Assembly (NCBI RefSeq): GCF_001642475.1
Contig: NW_019173933.1
Location: 434,001 to 498,000, forward strand
DNA: 64,000 bases
Direction: 5' to 3'
From: Fonsecaea monophora
Taxonomy: Eukaryota; Ascomycota; Eurotiomycetes; Chaetothyriales; Herpotrichiellaceae
A model generated the notes under the pieces. It made no database searches, had not been told where the DNA came from, and saw only the letters and a program-made list of their open reading frames with translations. The position numbers and the translations under genes were made by a program. Below are positions 1-10,478 of the stretch, one piece after another; position 1 is the stretch's first letter; each line of letters opens with the position of its first letter.

Positions 1-1075
1 TCTCCTGGTGTCTGCCCGATGTTCGAACTGAAGCATGGCTGATGGAACGCCGTTGTCTGCCGAACTTCACAAAATGTCTATCAAGGAGGCGAAATTGTTC
101 TTTGTCTTTCTGCACCTGTTGTTTGTGTGCCGCTCGTATCCATGTCACCGATCGCTTGATGTGTTCCTGTAGCTTTTCGCACTCTGCTTCGCTTTTTTCT
201 CGTGCCTTTTCAGACTCCTCCTTCGAGTCACGAAGCTCCTGTAGTTCGTCTAGCAGTGAGCGGACATCTGCTCTCTTGTGTTCAAGTTCACCATACAGGT
301 CTCCTAACTTCCACTCGGCTTTGTTTCGCTTGTGCTTTTCATCCTCCAGCGAACGCAGCATGGCATTATCTCTCTCCAGCACCTGGTTGCGTGCTTGTGA
401 TTTGGCCAGTTGTGTATCGCTGTGTTCCTTCAGTCTCTTAATTTCCAGGACTTCTTGTCGGCGACGCTCAGCAAGTCGCTCGGCTCCGAGGTATTGCTGT
501 CGATAGCGCTCGAGCTCGTGCTGTTGTATTTCACAATAATACTCCAGGGCCTGAAGCTCCTGCTCAAGTGTGGTATTTTTAATGCGGAGCTTTCCTTCCT
601 CGAGTAAGATCTCGTCATGCTGAGCCTCCGGAGATCCTTGTGTCTCATCTTGTTCATTCTCTTCCTCCTCGTGCTGCTCTGCTTGGCCGGTCTTATCAAC
701 GGAGGCTTCATTGTTTTCAACGCCGTTGGTCCCTGGCGGACGTTGAGGATCGCAACTCAATTCTTGTGATAAGTGACTTCGTTGGACAGAGCTTTGTATA
801 CTAGAGCTCGACAGGTGCGTTCGCGCATCCGAATAGACGCTTTCCGGACCACTACTCAGAGAGGAGTTGCTCCCAGGACTATCGCTCGCAGATCTGCGGC
901 TGCTTGCTGCTGATGCCGGTTTCCGCACTCGCGGTGGCGCTGTTAAGGAGCCCAAACCCACATTTGAGAAAGCTCGAAGACGTGCGTCTCCTGCGGGTGT
1001 GACGAGACCCTGTGTTGATGGTCTCTCCTGGCTGTCAGTTCGGTCAGATCCAAAGGAATCAGAGGGCGAGTCCAT
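1..1075 (-). CDS. Coiled-coil protein, N-terminal part (runs off left edge)
   Basis: An open minus-strand frame begins at the ATG at 1073-1075 and continues past the window edge (about 358 codons visible). The first ~150 residues are Ser/Thr/Pro-rich and look disordered (starts MDSPSDSFGSD). An acidic stretch follows (EEEENEQDE). From about residue 175 there is a long charged heptad-like region rich in E, K, Q, R and L (for example LKEHSDTQLAKSQARNQVLE), predicted as coiled coil. No catalytic motif is visible. The frame stays open for about 20 codons upstream of the ATG (it reads ANLGNPWIEFARSI just before it), so a further 5' exon spliced near 1118 is possible. I do not recognise the family; a structural, cytoskeletal or spindle-pole role is only a guess. 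Confidence 0.7.
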   Translation of the reverse strand, partial: MDSPSDSFGSDRTDSQERPSTQGLVTPAGDARLRAFSNVGLGSLTAPPRVRKPASAASSRRSASDSPGSNSSLSSGPESVYSDARTHLSSSSIQSSVQRSHLSQELSCDPQRPPGTNGVENNEASVDKTGQAEQHEEEENEQDETQGSPEAQHDEILLEEGKLRIKNTTLEQELQALEYYCEIQQHELERYRQQYLGAERLAERRRQEVLEIKRLKEHSDTQLAKSQARNQVLERDNAMLRSLEDEKHKRNKAEWKLGDLYGELEHKRADVRSLLDELQELRDSKEESEKAREKSEAECEKLQEHIKRSVTWIRAAHKQQVQKDKEQFRLLDRHFVKFGRQRRSISHASVRTSGRHQE

Positions 1076-1908
1076 GATCGAACGAGCAAACTCTATCCAA
1101 GGGTTTCCCAGGTTGGCTGGCTGTTTGATCACCTTTCATTCCCGAAAGTACGACATGTTTCAAAAACAGCTTCAGGCGTGTCGTTGATCATGGATATACC
1201 AATCCTTGGTATATGAAGAACAAGTCGGACGGTCCATTCTTTGTCGAAATGGGTCGCTGAGACCTGAGAACAAAGGAAGCCAAATGCAGAATTGTAAGAA
1301 GACACGCTCATAATCAACTCAAAGTGAATCAAAAGTGACAAGTGAAATAAAGAAAAACATCCCGTTCTCGGAAAAAAGTTGATCATTGGGAAAAGTGAAA
1401 CACCCCGAACAAAGAATCTTATGGCCACACACAGACCAGGCCACATTCCACTGGGAAGGACGTCCTGACCAGCCGAGAAAGACAGGAAACCCCACAATGC
1501 GCATCTCGACGGTCTCAAAATCGACGACGGATTTCTCCTGTCGAAGCAAAATGCAAGTCCGATAGTCGTGGGAATGACTGACTCCTCGCTGGAAAAGAGC
1601 GTGCGGCCTGAGTCAGTTCTATATCAAGCGCTATCACCAGCTGAGGGCGAGATGCCTTGTCAACGTTGTCGCATGTTTCGACAGCCTATCTTGACTTTTG
1701 TCGATTCGTCTCTTGTCTGTCTGTTCTCCTAGAACTGTGCGCTGATTTGGGACTGTTCTTGACAAGGAGTAATTTATTGCCCTGGGTCGTAATTTTTTTC
1801 TTGCGAACCGGTCTAACATTTCGATCTAGGACTCTGCCGCAGCCGGGCCACGTCTCGTCGACAATAGGGAATGCTTGGAGCCATGAACGGCTGCCGCATC
1901 TCTCAGCT
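1076..1908. other. Intergenic region
   Basis: This lies between the left-edge gene and the stop of the phosphatase gene, both on the minus strand. It presumably holds the promoter of the coiled-coil gene. A possible extra 5' exon lies around 1200-1270 on the minus strand, where a pyrimidine-rich CTTTGTTCTCAG acceptor-like sequence and a GTATAT donor bracket a short open frame. I see nothing else convincing. Confidence 0.4.
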
Positions 1909-3186
1909 TCAGCCCTCTTTCTCTTCTGTCGGGTGTGATGATGCGCCATCTCGAAGAACGTCGACTGGAAGCGATGCTCCCTCTCTATAATTCTTGCCGT
2001 TGACTTGGAAAATCTTTTGCTTTCCATGACCATCCACGACGAGAGCTGTAAGTTTACCTCCATTGACACAGCCACTGTCTAGACCTTTGGTGTATTTGTG
2101 GATTTGCAACCCTTTTTTGGCATCATGGCCGTAGATAACAGTCATATGCTGTTCATTTCGTCGATGTTTATCACCCTTCAATTCCCCGAAGCGCTGTCCC
2201 AGAGGTAATAGCTGTTGGTATCTGTTCCACAATCTATACCAAGCAACACTGCCTTTGTGCTTGTGCTTCCTGGATGGTGTCCGTGTGGCAAGATCAATAA
2301 TGCGCATGTTCATGGCCGAAATAGGATCCTGGGAATCCAGTGTTCGGCCGGGAATGAGTCCTCCGTGGACTACCACGGCATCACCCTTGAATGCTTTTAA
2401 TTTTCCTATGCGAAGAATGACAGGACACGATTGTAAATACTCAAGATGTTCCCTCTTGAGCGACCGTGCCAATTTGCGCACTGGATCAGTGGCTTTTGCG
2501 TACTCATCAGCTGAGTCTAGCTCTGTCTTGTGAAGCGTGCCTGATTTAGACGCTTTGTGTCGAAGTTGTTGCGCGACCGACAAAAGCCGGTCATCATGGT
2601 TCCCGCGTACACACGAAGCGTTGTAACGCCGCAACAGGTCAATCACTCCGAGCGAATCCGGTCCCTTGGAAACAATATCTCCAACCGAAACCAGGTGATC
2701 TGTCGAAGGATGAAATTGTGCTTTCTTCAGCAGAGCCTGCAACTCCTCTCTGCAACCATGGATATCACCAACGAATACCAGCCTCTTCTTCCTGGAGTGG
2801 ACGCCGGTATTGTCGGTGGAGGAATGTGGAAGCAGTGCAGGATCCAGGGTCTTGACGAGCACCATGCCCGGGAACTTGGGATGGCTTGCCTCGCTCACAG
2901 TGCCTGCAGCCCCGGCCGCGGAATTCGACTTGAGCGCGGACCATGCAGATCTCCCCTCCTCAATCAGAGGAGCTATGACTTTTATCCACAGAATGATCGA
3001 ACAAGTCGCGAGGAAGGCAATCGCCAACATCAGTCTTCGGAGTTTAGGAGCTCTAATGACGGCGACAGACTTGCGCAGCAAAGCTTCGAAACTCTGCAGG
3101 AAGTCATTGTCGACTCGGGATGAAGGGATCGAGGACTCGTAATTGACGGGGTGCGGCTCCAAGATCGGCCTCTTTGTGGCTACCAT
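1909..3186 (-). CDS. Membrane-anchored ApaH/Ppn2-like calcineurin-type phosphatase
   Basis: A single exon encodes 425 aa from the ATG at 3184-3186; the frame extends upstream only to a GTG. A hydrophobic segment at about residues 51-73 suggests a type II signal anchor. The rest carries the full metallophosphoesterase set: GDIHGC (~140-145), GDIVSKGPDS (~169-178), GNHDD (~195-199), VHGG (~273-276) and YGHDAKKG (~352-359), followed by SGCVNGGKL. The KGPDS signature is typical of ApaH-like phosphatases. The closest characterised relative by architecture is yeast Ppn2, a vacuolar endopolyphosphatase that enters the vacuole as a membrane protein. Polyphosphate or dinucleotide polyphosphate is the likely substrate, which is an inference. 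The C-terminus is Glu/Lys-rich. Confidence 0.85.
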   Translation of the reverse strand: MVATKRPILEPHPVNYESSIPSSRVDNDFLQSFEALLRKSVAVIRAPKLRRLMLAIAFLATCSIILWIKVIAPLIEEGRSAWSALKSNSAAGAAGTVSEASHPKFPGMVLVKTLDPALLPHSSTDNTGVHSRKKRLVFVGDIHGCREELQALLKKAQFHPSTDHLVSVGDIVSKGPDSLGVIDLLRRYNASCVRGNHDDRLLSVAQQLRHKASKSGTLHKTELDSADEYAKATDPVRKLARSLKREHLEYLQSCPVILRIGKLKAFKGDAVVVHGGLIPGRTLDSQDPISAMNMRIIDLATRTPSRKHKHKGSVAWYRLWNRYQQLLPLGQRFGELKGDKHRRNEQHMTVIYGHDAKKGLQIHKYTKGLDSGCVNGGKLTALVVDGHGKQKIFQVNGKNYREGASLPVDVLRDGASSHPTEEKEG

Positions 3187-3987
3187 TTCTCTTGTATCTA
3201 GATGCCAATATCCGTCTCTTTCTCGGAACACAACAAAGGTGTTCTCAACATCGGGGTTGGAGGATCAGGATCGGCAGGGTTGGACCGGATGCTAGAAGCG
3301 AGTTATGGTTCACGCAATTGGAATCGCGCAGTTTATGGCAGAGGGGATCAAACAAACAAACTCTCCTCTACTCGATATTCCTACCTCTTGCAGTGAAAGG
3401 AAAACATGCAGGAAGCTCGGGAGCCACTCTGACGACATTAGATCAGAATTGCACGCCCGTAAACGGTAAGATGAAGTTTGGCCAATATTATTATTATTAA
3501 CTCGGAAGCTCTGAGATCTGCAGCCTCGTTGCCAAGCCCGTTGTGCTTACAGTTTCTTGACGAGTGCTGCATTTGTTTATCTCTTTACACTTGTGTAGTA
3601 GCTGCACAGCACAAGCAGAAGAATGCTACTTTGTCATGCCGCAATATACGAGGTATATCGACTGAATTTCTAGGTTACTACACAGCATTTCTGCCCTGCT
3701 CTTCTCTGAAGCAATGGACCTCCATGGAAGCTGTCCCGTTCAACGCCATGGCCGGAAAACTTGGAAACAGGTATGAATTGGAAAATTCGGTCAAGTCATG
3801 TTTCCTCAAAGACATTGTTGCCCAGAAAGGGAGACCAACTAAGCTACTACCATTCAATGTGAACTCTCCCCCGGAATTATCGTGTCAGAACGTCGTTCAG
3901 AAAAAGTTTGAAGAAGGCGCCAAAGAGCGATGAACGTTTTCAAGAGTGAAGCCACCCTTCAGTCTTGTCGAGTGATGGGTGCGGGTT
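3187..3987. other. Promoter region of the phosphatase gene
   Basis: About 800 bp separate two minus-strand genes. It should hold the promoter and 5' UTR of the phosphatase and the 3' end of the GPI-protein transcript. A plus-strand open frame at 3478-3933 opens only at a TTG and has no recognisable content, so I do not call it. Confidence 0.4.
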
Positions 3988-4691
3988 CTACAGAGCCAGG
4001 CCAGCCATGATAAGACCCAGGAAACCGAGTCCCACGCTACCGACATGGAGGTTGTTGGCACCATTTCCAGAAGACCCTGTCTCCGAAGCTGAAGCCGACG
4101 CACCGGTGGCAGAACCGCTTCCTAGAAATGTCGTCAGTAACTCAACAAATTCACAACTTGTGCACGTGACCCACCTGTTGCTGATGCTGACCCGTCAGTT
4201 GTCGTGGTGCCATCTCCGAAAGCAAAAGTGCCCGAGGAGCTGCTTGCTGTTTGGGTGCCGGTGGGAGCAGCGGTGGAGGAGGCGGTCAGGAAGTAAGAGC
4301 TGATGCAGGACGCTTGGCAGGAGGCATATTGCTCAGTCTCGCTGGCGGTGCCGTTGCCTTGAGGGCATTCGGCAGCGCATTCCGTGGTCGCATTGGCCTG
4401 GAGTTGAGATGGGCATGGGACACCGACACATTTCGCCTGGCAACACACGTCCGCGGAGCCGCCTATTCGATCAATCGTCTCAGTATCCATTCATCATTTG
4501 GGTGCTTCAGGATCTGACTTACAGGACTGCAGACACTTGACTTGAGGACTCAGGGAGGCCGTAGCAGCGGCGGAGGATGCTCCAGTCGACGAGGCAGCGC
4601 TGGTTATCGTCGACTCATCCGTCGCGGTTGCATTTTGAGCTGCAGCAAAGGCGAGAAGCCCGAAGGTGGTCAAGGTGGTGAAGAAGCGCAT
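3988..4691 (-). CDS. Small GPI-anchored Cys- and Ser/Thr-rich cell-wall protein
   Basis: Three exons, 4523-4691, 4175-4462 and 3988-4121, give 196 aa. Both introns (60 and 53 bp) have clean GTAAGT/GTGGGT donors and AG acceptors, and the joins keep frame. The protein starts with a signal peptide (MRFFTTLTTFGLLAFAAAQ). A Ser/Thr/Ala-rich linker follows, then a block of ten cysteines at about residues 53-105 (KCLQSC, VCCQAKC, then paired Cys), then Ser/Thr/Gly-rich sequence. It ends with a hydrophobic tail (GLGFLGLIMAGLAL) expected for GPI-anchor attachment. Similar Cys-block GPI proteins are common in Eurotiomycetes and Dothideomycetes. It is probably a wall or plasma-membrane surface protein; no enzyme activity is suggested. 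Confidence 0.85.
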
Positions 4692-5931
4692 CTTGGAACT
4701 ATTCGGTCGTCTGGAAAATACCACAGGGTTTGACAAAGGGACGCAGAAGAGAGGCTAGAGTCGCTGGGATCAATCACGAGGCGAAGAGAAGTGAAGGCAA
4801 CTGAGACCTGATTGAGAAGTTGAGAACGAATGTAGAAACGAACGTCGCGGCGCAAAAGTGCCAGCACAAAATACAAACAAGCGGTGGCTTCGAGAAACTC
4901 GATCAGGATAAATTTGGGCGCACCAGGGAGTAAAATACTTCTGACACCTCCAGGAGGACCCAGTGTCCAAGCGACCCACGGGTCCAAATCTCCCCAGGAT
5001 TTTCCTGTTTTTGTAGGGCCTATCCAAGACGCTGCTTGTTTCGGATAGCATGAAGCGAGCTTTTCTCGGCGCATACTGGACAGCGCCTCGGAAGGGGCCT
5101 TCCTGGGATCCGCTTCAACGGAGCTGAAATTAAGGCTACGCTTCCCTATCGGACTTTCGATCCTTGGGCTGATTTTCGTGGGCCGATCCGACGTTGAGAG
5201 CTGATTCGACAAAACGTGCAGCCCAGTGAGACAGATTGGGTTGCTCCCCGGCCATTGACCGTCTGTTTTGTTTGTGGCGAGTTATGCATGTTTCAGACTG
5301 CGGTTGAGTCTTGGGTGTACAGGGGGTGGATTGAAGTGTGTTCTTGACCATTCGACAGGCACACAAGACGGAGCATACGACAGCTTGGAGTCTTGTACGT
5401 AGAGTTCCTCATCGCCGGAAGAGAGATGCTGAGTTTTCGCTGCCCGTTGACCTCAACTGGGGATTTTCATGCTGTCATCGTTGTGGGCCAAATTTCCGCC
5501 AACGAACAAACAAAGCCCGCCACCAACTGTCGGAAATTGCCCTCGTGTTCTGTCGAACTTCGGCTTCCCGTTCCATTTCCCCAGGCGCTGGCCCCTCAGT
5601 GGTTCTGGGGTCCACAGGCATCACATCACGTACAATAATGGAAGAGTGATCATAGTGCCGACGAGGCTGCAGCGCTCTGTGGACAATAATTCTTAGATAC
5701 GTGAGATGCGCACGCCGTAAAGTGGCAGTCGCATCATCAACGCGCATACGACCACCAGTTCTGGCTCAAATCGGCGATGAGAAGAATTATATATCCAGAA
5801 CCATGACTTTGTACAGAAGAGAGCCAGAATATCCTGTGCCACACAGGCGGATCTGCAAAGAGAAGTGGCAGGCATGACAGCGAACTTTTGTCAAAGGGCT
5901 GTCAATAACGGGGGGATCTTGGGGTTGGCCA
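4692..5931. other. Intergenic region upstream of the GPI-protein gene
   Basis: Frames are broken on both strands and I recognise no domain. It should contain the promoter of the minus-strand GPI-anchored protein near 4700-5200. Confidence 0.4.
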
Positions 5932-6310
5932 ATGGCTGCTAAAGCGAATACGCCGGCTAGTGACAGGTCCAGGAAACTCGATTCAATGTCCAGTACGGAG
6001 AGACGGATTGCCAGTGATCTGCAGTCAAGCTCCGTGTCGATCGATGACCTCGCCAACGTCTCTGCGCACAGCTAAGTGTATTGATTCCTTGTACGCAGTT
6101 CCGGGTGATATGCCCTGTCCGCATATTACAAGTATATCCCGCAAAGACAATAGAGAGCCCTTTATAAATATCTTTGACCCGCAGCTCAACAATAACCAAA
6201 TTTGCGAATCAAACTTGTCCGGTCGACTTCCTCGAGATCAACATCGCGATGACGACTCGAGCCTCGTGGAGGACGACTTCGAAGGTGACGACCGTGATAT
6301 GACCGTCTAA
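5932..6310 (+). CDS. Possible small two-exon gene (about 90 aa)
   Basis: An ATG at 5932 opens a Ser-rich frame (MAAKANTPASDRSRKLDSMS). A second frame ends at 6310 with a strongly acidic tail (SLVEDDFEGDDRDMTV). Exons 5932-5992 and 6099-6310 join in frame across a 106-bp intron with donor GTACGG, a branch-like GCTAAG and acceptor CGCAG, giving 90 aa. Without splicing the first frame stops at 6075 after 47 codons. The composition looks like coding sequence, but there is no recognisable domain. It could instead be part of a longer transcript or chance. Confidence 0.3.
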
Positions 6311-6747
6311 AAATTCATATAGGCCCCTGACCTGGTTCACTGTACAAGGCATTCAGTATCTTGATTGACAAGTGGCACCAAATAGAACAGAGTCCAGCAG
6401 CCTTCTTTGCGGCTGGTCCCACCATATATTGTGCACCCATTTCGTGCACATTGCGGCATGTGCAGTAGGAAGGGGCTCATCCCGTAGGCTCAGACCCAAC
6501 TTGCTTTTGTTGGGCATACAATAAATGGCGATGTGTGGGTTCAATATATCGACTCGAGAAATCTAGAGATACACGAACGCAGGCAACTTGTAAACAGGGA
6601 ATGGCGCGACTGACATCACGTGCTGTCGCGTTTCCAACCCTTGGCGCGTTTTTCCGCGTCGCGGCGGTCTCCACCACGTCACTCCCGCCTATCTCGAAGT
6701 TGCACCAAAGTTATCAGCCCTCCGCCAGGTTCTAAGTTGCCCAAGCT
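6311..6747. other. Promoter region of mph1
   Basis: This is the 437-bp upstream region of the helicase gene. The last 150 bp are GC-rich with several GCGCG-type motifs (listed separately). No gene is seen. Confidence 0.5.
6602..6650 (+). promoter_or_regulatory. Cluster of GGCGCG and CACGTG motifs before mph1
   Basis: TGGCGCG at 6602-6608, CACGTG at 6617-6622 and TTGGCGCGTT at 6641-6650 lie about 100-145 bp before the mph1 ATG. GGCGCG/ACGCGT-like sites are used by MBF/E2F-type factors to drive S-phase and DNA-repair genes, so cell-cycle control fits. This is inferred from motif and gene function only. Confidence 0.4.
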
Positions 6748-9700
6748 ATGGACTTTCTAGATGATGAGACCGGAGACGACTCTGATGTTCTAGTTCCCAG
6801 TTCCCAACGCGATCTGATTCCGCGCGCTCGGAAGCGCCGCCGACTTGATTCCAATTCCGACGATTCCTCATGCTCGGAGCACGACCATTACGATTTGCCG
6901 ACAATCGAGGATGCCGCCGGAAAAGAAAACAGAAAATCCAAGTATGAAGAACGCATCTATGTTCCTCAGTATGGGGACCGTCCGGCAGATACCTTTGTTA
7001 CACAATTAACTCAGCAGCATTCCAGTCCATCTAGAATCAGAGGTGCAAGATGGATGAAACCTCGGAAGAACCTGTCGCCCTCATCTTCCGTCGAGAGACA
7101 TCGTACTGTCACCGTAAGCCGTGGTTCCCAGATCGCTACCCATAGTGATGAGTTTGAAGTGGACGAGGACGATCTCGAACTATTGAAAGCCTTGAACGAC
7201 TGTGACAACACGACGAATGGAAATGACAACGCAATCCTAGGAAGTGTTCAGGGCGGTATCATTCGCAATTCTGCTCCTCGTCCTCTACAGAAATCTAACT
7301 CTTTCCGTCAAACGACTCTGCACGGCATTCATACTACGCAGCCTCCTGCGACCCAATCGCAATCCAGGGTCCACAATTGGCCACTGGCAAATCGAAACGA
7401 GCCCCCAACTCATCATGATTTAGATTATGATGCTCTGGCTACGTGGGTCTATCCTACAAATCTTGGTCGAATTCGAGACTACCAATATAACATTGTGCAC
7501 AAGGGCCTTTTTCACAATGTATTGGTCGCCTTGCCCACCGGCCTCGGGAAGACATTCATTGCCGCTACTATCATGCTGAACTGGTATCGATGGACGAAAA
7601 GTGCACAAATTGTCTTTGTGGCGCCGACAAAACCACTAGTCTCGCAGCAAGTTGATGCCTGCTTCAACATTGCTGGTATCCCGCGATCTCAGACGACGAT
7701 GTTGACTGGGGAAGTCTCTCCAGCGATCAGAGCAGAGGAGTGGCAAGAGAAGAGGGTTTTCTTCATGACGCCTCAGACCTTGATCAACGATCTCAAACAT
7801 GGGTACTGTGATCCCAAAAGGATTGTGCTAGTTGTGGTGGACGAGGCACACAAGGCAACCGGAAGTTATGCGTATGTGGAAGTGGTCAAATTTTTGAGAC
7901 GATACAACTCCAGTTTTCGTGTCCTGGCTCTCACAGCAACTCCAGGGAAAGACGTAGAAAAGGTGCAAGAAGTGATCGATGGTCTCGGAATCGCTAGAGT
8001 CGAAATCAGGACCGAGGAATCGTTGGATATACGCGAGTTCGTTCACAAGCGAAATGTCGAAACCCAGATCTTTGAAAACTCGGACGAGATCACCATGTCG
8101 TTAGAGATGCTTTCAGCAACACTGCAACCTCTGTTGAACAAGTTGCACTCTCAAGGCGCTTCTTGGGGGAAGGACCCGCGAATGATAACCCTTTTCGGTT
8201 TGAAGAAGGCTTGGGAAAAGTGGCAATTGTCAGAAGCTGGCAGAAGAGCTCCACATTCTGTGAAAGGCATGATCAAAGCTATTTCTTCTACTCTGATGAG
8301 TCTGGCGCATAACATCGAATTGTTGAAGTACCATGGCATCGGACCTTTCTACCACAAGATGAACATTTTTGCAGGCGAGGCCTCCGGTGGCGGCAAATAC
8401 GCGAAACAAATTGTGGACGATGAAAACTTCAAGAAACTGATGGTTCGGCTCAAGGGGTGGATTAACAACCCCGAGTTTATCGGACATCCCAAACTGTCTT
8501 ACTTAAAGACGGTCGTGCTTAATCACTTCATGGATGCCGGTGAGAGTCGAAGTGGTAGCAACGACGCCAGTTCTTCGAACACTAGAATCATGATTTTTAC
8601 GCACTATCGGGACAGTGCCGAGGAAATTGTCAGAGTACTAAATCGCCATGGTCCTATGATCCGAGCACATGTGTTTGTTGGCCAGTCAGGCACGAAAGGT
8701 GGCTCCGAAGGGATGGATCAGAAGACGCAATTGAGCGTTATCAAACAATTCAAAGCGGGAAAGTACAACACTATTGTCGCAACGTCAATCGGGGAAGAAG
8801 GTCTCGACATCGGTGAAGTCGACCTGATTGTGTGCTATGATTGCTCGAAATCGCCTATCAGAATGCTTCAACGCATGGGCCGGACAGGGCGCAAGCGGGC
8901 CGGAAGTATCGTTTTGCTCATGATGCGTGGCAAAGAAGAATCCGATTTTGCCCACTCAGAGGACAATTATCAAAAGATGCAGGAAAAGATTGCAAGTGGC
9001 AAGGAGTTCAATTTCCATGAAGAATTGTCGGCGAGAATCGTACCTAAAGAAATCGTACCCGCGGTCGACAAACGTGTGGTGGATATTCCGGTCGAGAATA
9101 CGCAGCCTGGCTCGGTTGAGCCCGCGAGGCGGAAGCCCAAGAATGCCAAAAAGCCGCCGAAGAAGTTCCATATGCCGGATGGCGTTGAGACGGGCTTCAC
9201 CTTCTTAGGGAATGGAAAGAAGAACGAGAGATCCAAGACTAAGGAGGTTTCAGCAAAGCGTGTAGAGTCGAAGAAGGACCGCGATCTCGCCGCATTACCT
9301 GCTTTGAACGACGTGCTGTTGTCTGAAACCGAGGAGCGGGATCTCGAAGACCGCTATGTCCGACTCGCGGGCGCCGAAGACGAGTACATCCAAATCGTGC
9401 GGTTCGACGCTTACCCACAACAACAGCGGCAGCTCGGAAAGACCGCTGTCGTCAAACACTCAAGGACAACGAAGACTTTGGTGGGAGCCTTCAGAGCCAT
9501 GCGGAATCCAAGACAAGGTTGGGGTCGGCCATCGGAATATGTGATGCTCCCAGAGGACGACGAGGCCTTGCCTAGGTTGCTGGAAACGGAACAGTCAATG
9601 CATGTGAACAAAGCTCATAGAACGAACCCGAAACCTCGAGTACTTCCTGTAACAGCTGTATCTAGCGGCACCTTCAGGAGTAGCTCTATTGGCGAGTATG

Positions 9701-10104
9701 ACGACAATGACAGTTTCATCGACGACGAAGAAGCGGATCCCAGACCTTCCCATCCGTCAGAGGTTGGACCACCTGCCACGTCAGTGCTCGATGATAGTAC
9801 CGATGACGACCTGTTTTCTCCTCCACGAAAGATGCCGGGTTCATCACTTCTCCTCCAAGAGAGAGAGGCCCAGGCGGAGAAACGATTCTACGTGTCTCAG
9901 CAAAGTATCGATTACGACGCAGTGGATGATGATCTTCCTGATCTAGAGGCCCTCGTTTCTGCAAAGACGAACAAAATTAACGCATGCAAGGCCAAAACCC
10001 ACAGCTCCCCGATACGTGTTTCTCCAGTGGCTAGAGACAAAGCGGCGAGTCACGGACGACGAAAAGGTGCACGGACGGTGCTCGACAGTGATGACGACGA
10101 ATGA
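6748..10104 (+). CDS. mph1: ATP-dependent DNA helicase Mph1 (FANCM orthologue)
   Basis: One long exon encodes 1118 aa, starting MDFLDDETGDD. The SF2 helicase core runs from about residue 245: RDYQYNIV, Walker A ALPTGLGKT (~261-269), VVDEAHKATG (DEAH box, ~364), ALTATPG, the Mph1/FANCM insert, then helicase motifs IFTHYR, TSIGEEGLDIGEVDL and LQRMGRTGRKRAG (~615-720). The N- and C-terminal arms are acidic, Ser-rich and low in conservation, as in other fungal Mph1. Mph1 remodels replication forks and D-loops and limits crossovers during recombination repair in the nucleus. Length and motif order match the family. The absence of introns in such a long gene is notable but not unusual for it. Confidence 0.95.
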   Translation: MDFLDDETGDDSDVLVPSSQRDLIPRARKRRRLDSNSDDSSCSEHDHYDLPTIEDAAGKENRKSKYEERIYVPQYGDRPADTFVTQLTQQHSSPSRIRGARWMKPRKNLSPSSSVERHRTVTVSRGSQIATHSDEFEVDEDDLELLKALNDCDNTTNGNDNAILGSVQGGIIRNSAPRPLQKSNSFRQTTLHGIHTTQPPATQSQSRVHNWPLANRNEPPTHHDLDYDALATWVYPTNLGRIRDYQYNIVHKGLFHNVLVALPTGLGKTFIAATIMLNWYRWTKSAQIVFVAPTKPLVSQQVDACFNIAGIPRSQTTMLTGEVSPAIRAEEWQEKRVFFMTPQTLINDLKHGYCDPKRIVLVVVDEAHKATGSYAYVEVVKFLRRYNSSFRVLALTATPGKDVEKVQEVIDGLGIARVEIRTEESLDIREFVHKRNVETQIFENSDEITMSLEMLSATLQPLLNKLHSQGASWGKDPRMITLFGLKKAWEKWQLSEAGRRAPHSVKGMIKAISSTLMSLAHNIELLKYHGIGPFYHKMNIFAGEASGGGKYAKQIVDDENFKKLMVRLKGWINNPEFIGHPKLSYLKTVVLNHFMDAGESRSGSNDASSSNTRIMIFTHYRDSAEEIVRVLNRHGPMIRAHVFVGQSGTKGGSEGMDQKTQLSVIKQFKAGKYNTIVATSIGEEGLDIGEVDLIVCYDCSKSPIRMLQRMGRTGRKRAGSIVLLMMRGKEESDFAHSEDNYQKMQEKIASGKEFNFHEELSARIVPKEIVPAVDKRVVDIPVENTQPGSVEPARRKPKNAKKPPKKFHMPDGVETGFTFLGNGKKNERSKTKEVSAKRVESKKDRDLAALPALNDVLLSETEERDLEDRYVRLAGAEDEYIQIVRFDAYPQQQRQLGKTAVVKHSRTTKTLVGAFRAMRNPRQGWGRPSEYVMLPEDDEALPRLLETEQSMHVNKAHRTNPKPRVLPVTAVSSGTFRSSSIGEYDDNDSFIDDEEADPRPSHPSEVGPPATSVLDDSTDDDLFSPPRKMPGSSLLLQEREAQAEKRFYVSQQSIDYDAVDDDLPDLEALVSAKTNKINACKAKTHSSPIRVSPVARDKAASHGRRKGARTVLDSDDDE

Positions 10105-10478
10105 CTTCGCCTGCATCGATATCTGTCTGGTGTTGGACGTCCGACTGGGTCGAACAGCTGGATAATGGCTTCTGAAAATCTGGAAGTCAGATGGTCGAGC
10201 TTCAGCAGTTGGATTCCTGCTGTGCAATGGGGAGCTGGCACTGACGTATACATGATTGCTCCAGACAAATGGTTGATAACTTATCACTGTGTGTTTGGTG
10301 CATGGATTACAATGTTGGACACCTTGCACGAGGGCAACCATTCAATATCTTTGTTCGAACTGGCATTTATATACGTATAGAGTGCGAAGTCAAGAGCTGC
10401 ACCGTTGAGGGACTCATCCAACTGCAAACACCCAAAGCCAGATTTCTATACTCTGAAGATTCTGAGAGGTTTGTCCCC
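10105..10478. other. Convergent 3' intergenic region
   Basis: This is the space between the 3' ends of mph1 (plus) and the dehydrogenase (minus). It should hold both polyadenylation regions. No gene is seen. Confidence 0.4.

Noticed and set aside
42..506. Ser/Cys-rich plus-strand frame at the left edge
   Set aside because: It is the complement of the coiled-coil coding sequence on the minus strand.
3478..3933. 151-codon plus-strand frame
   Set aside because: It opens at TTG, has no domain and lies in a promoter region.
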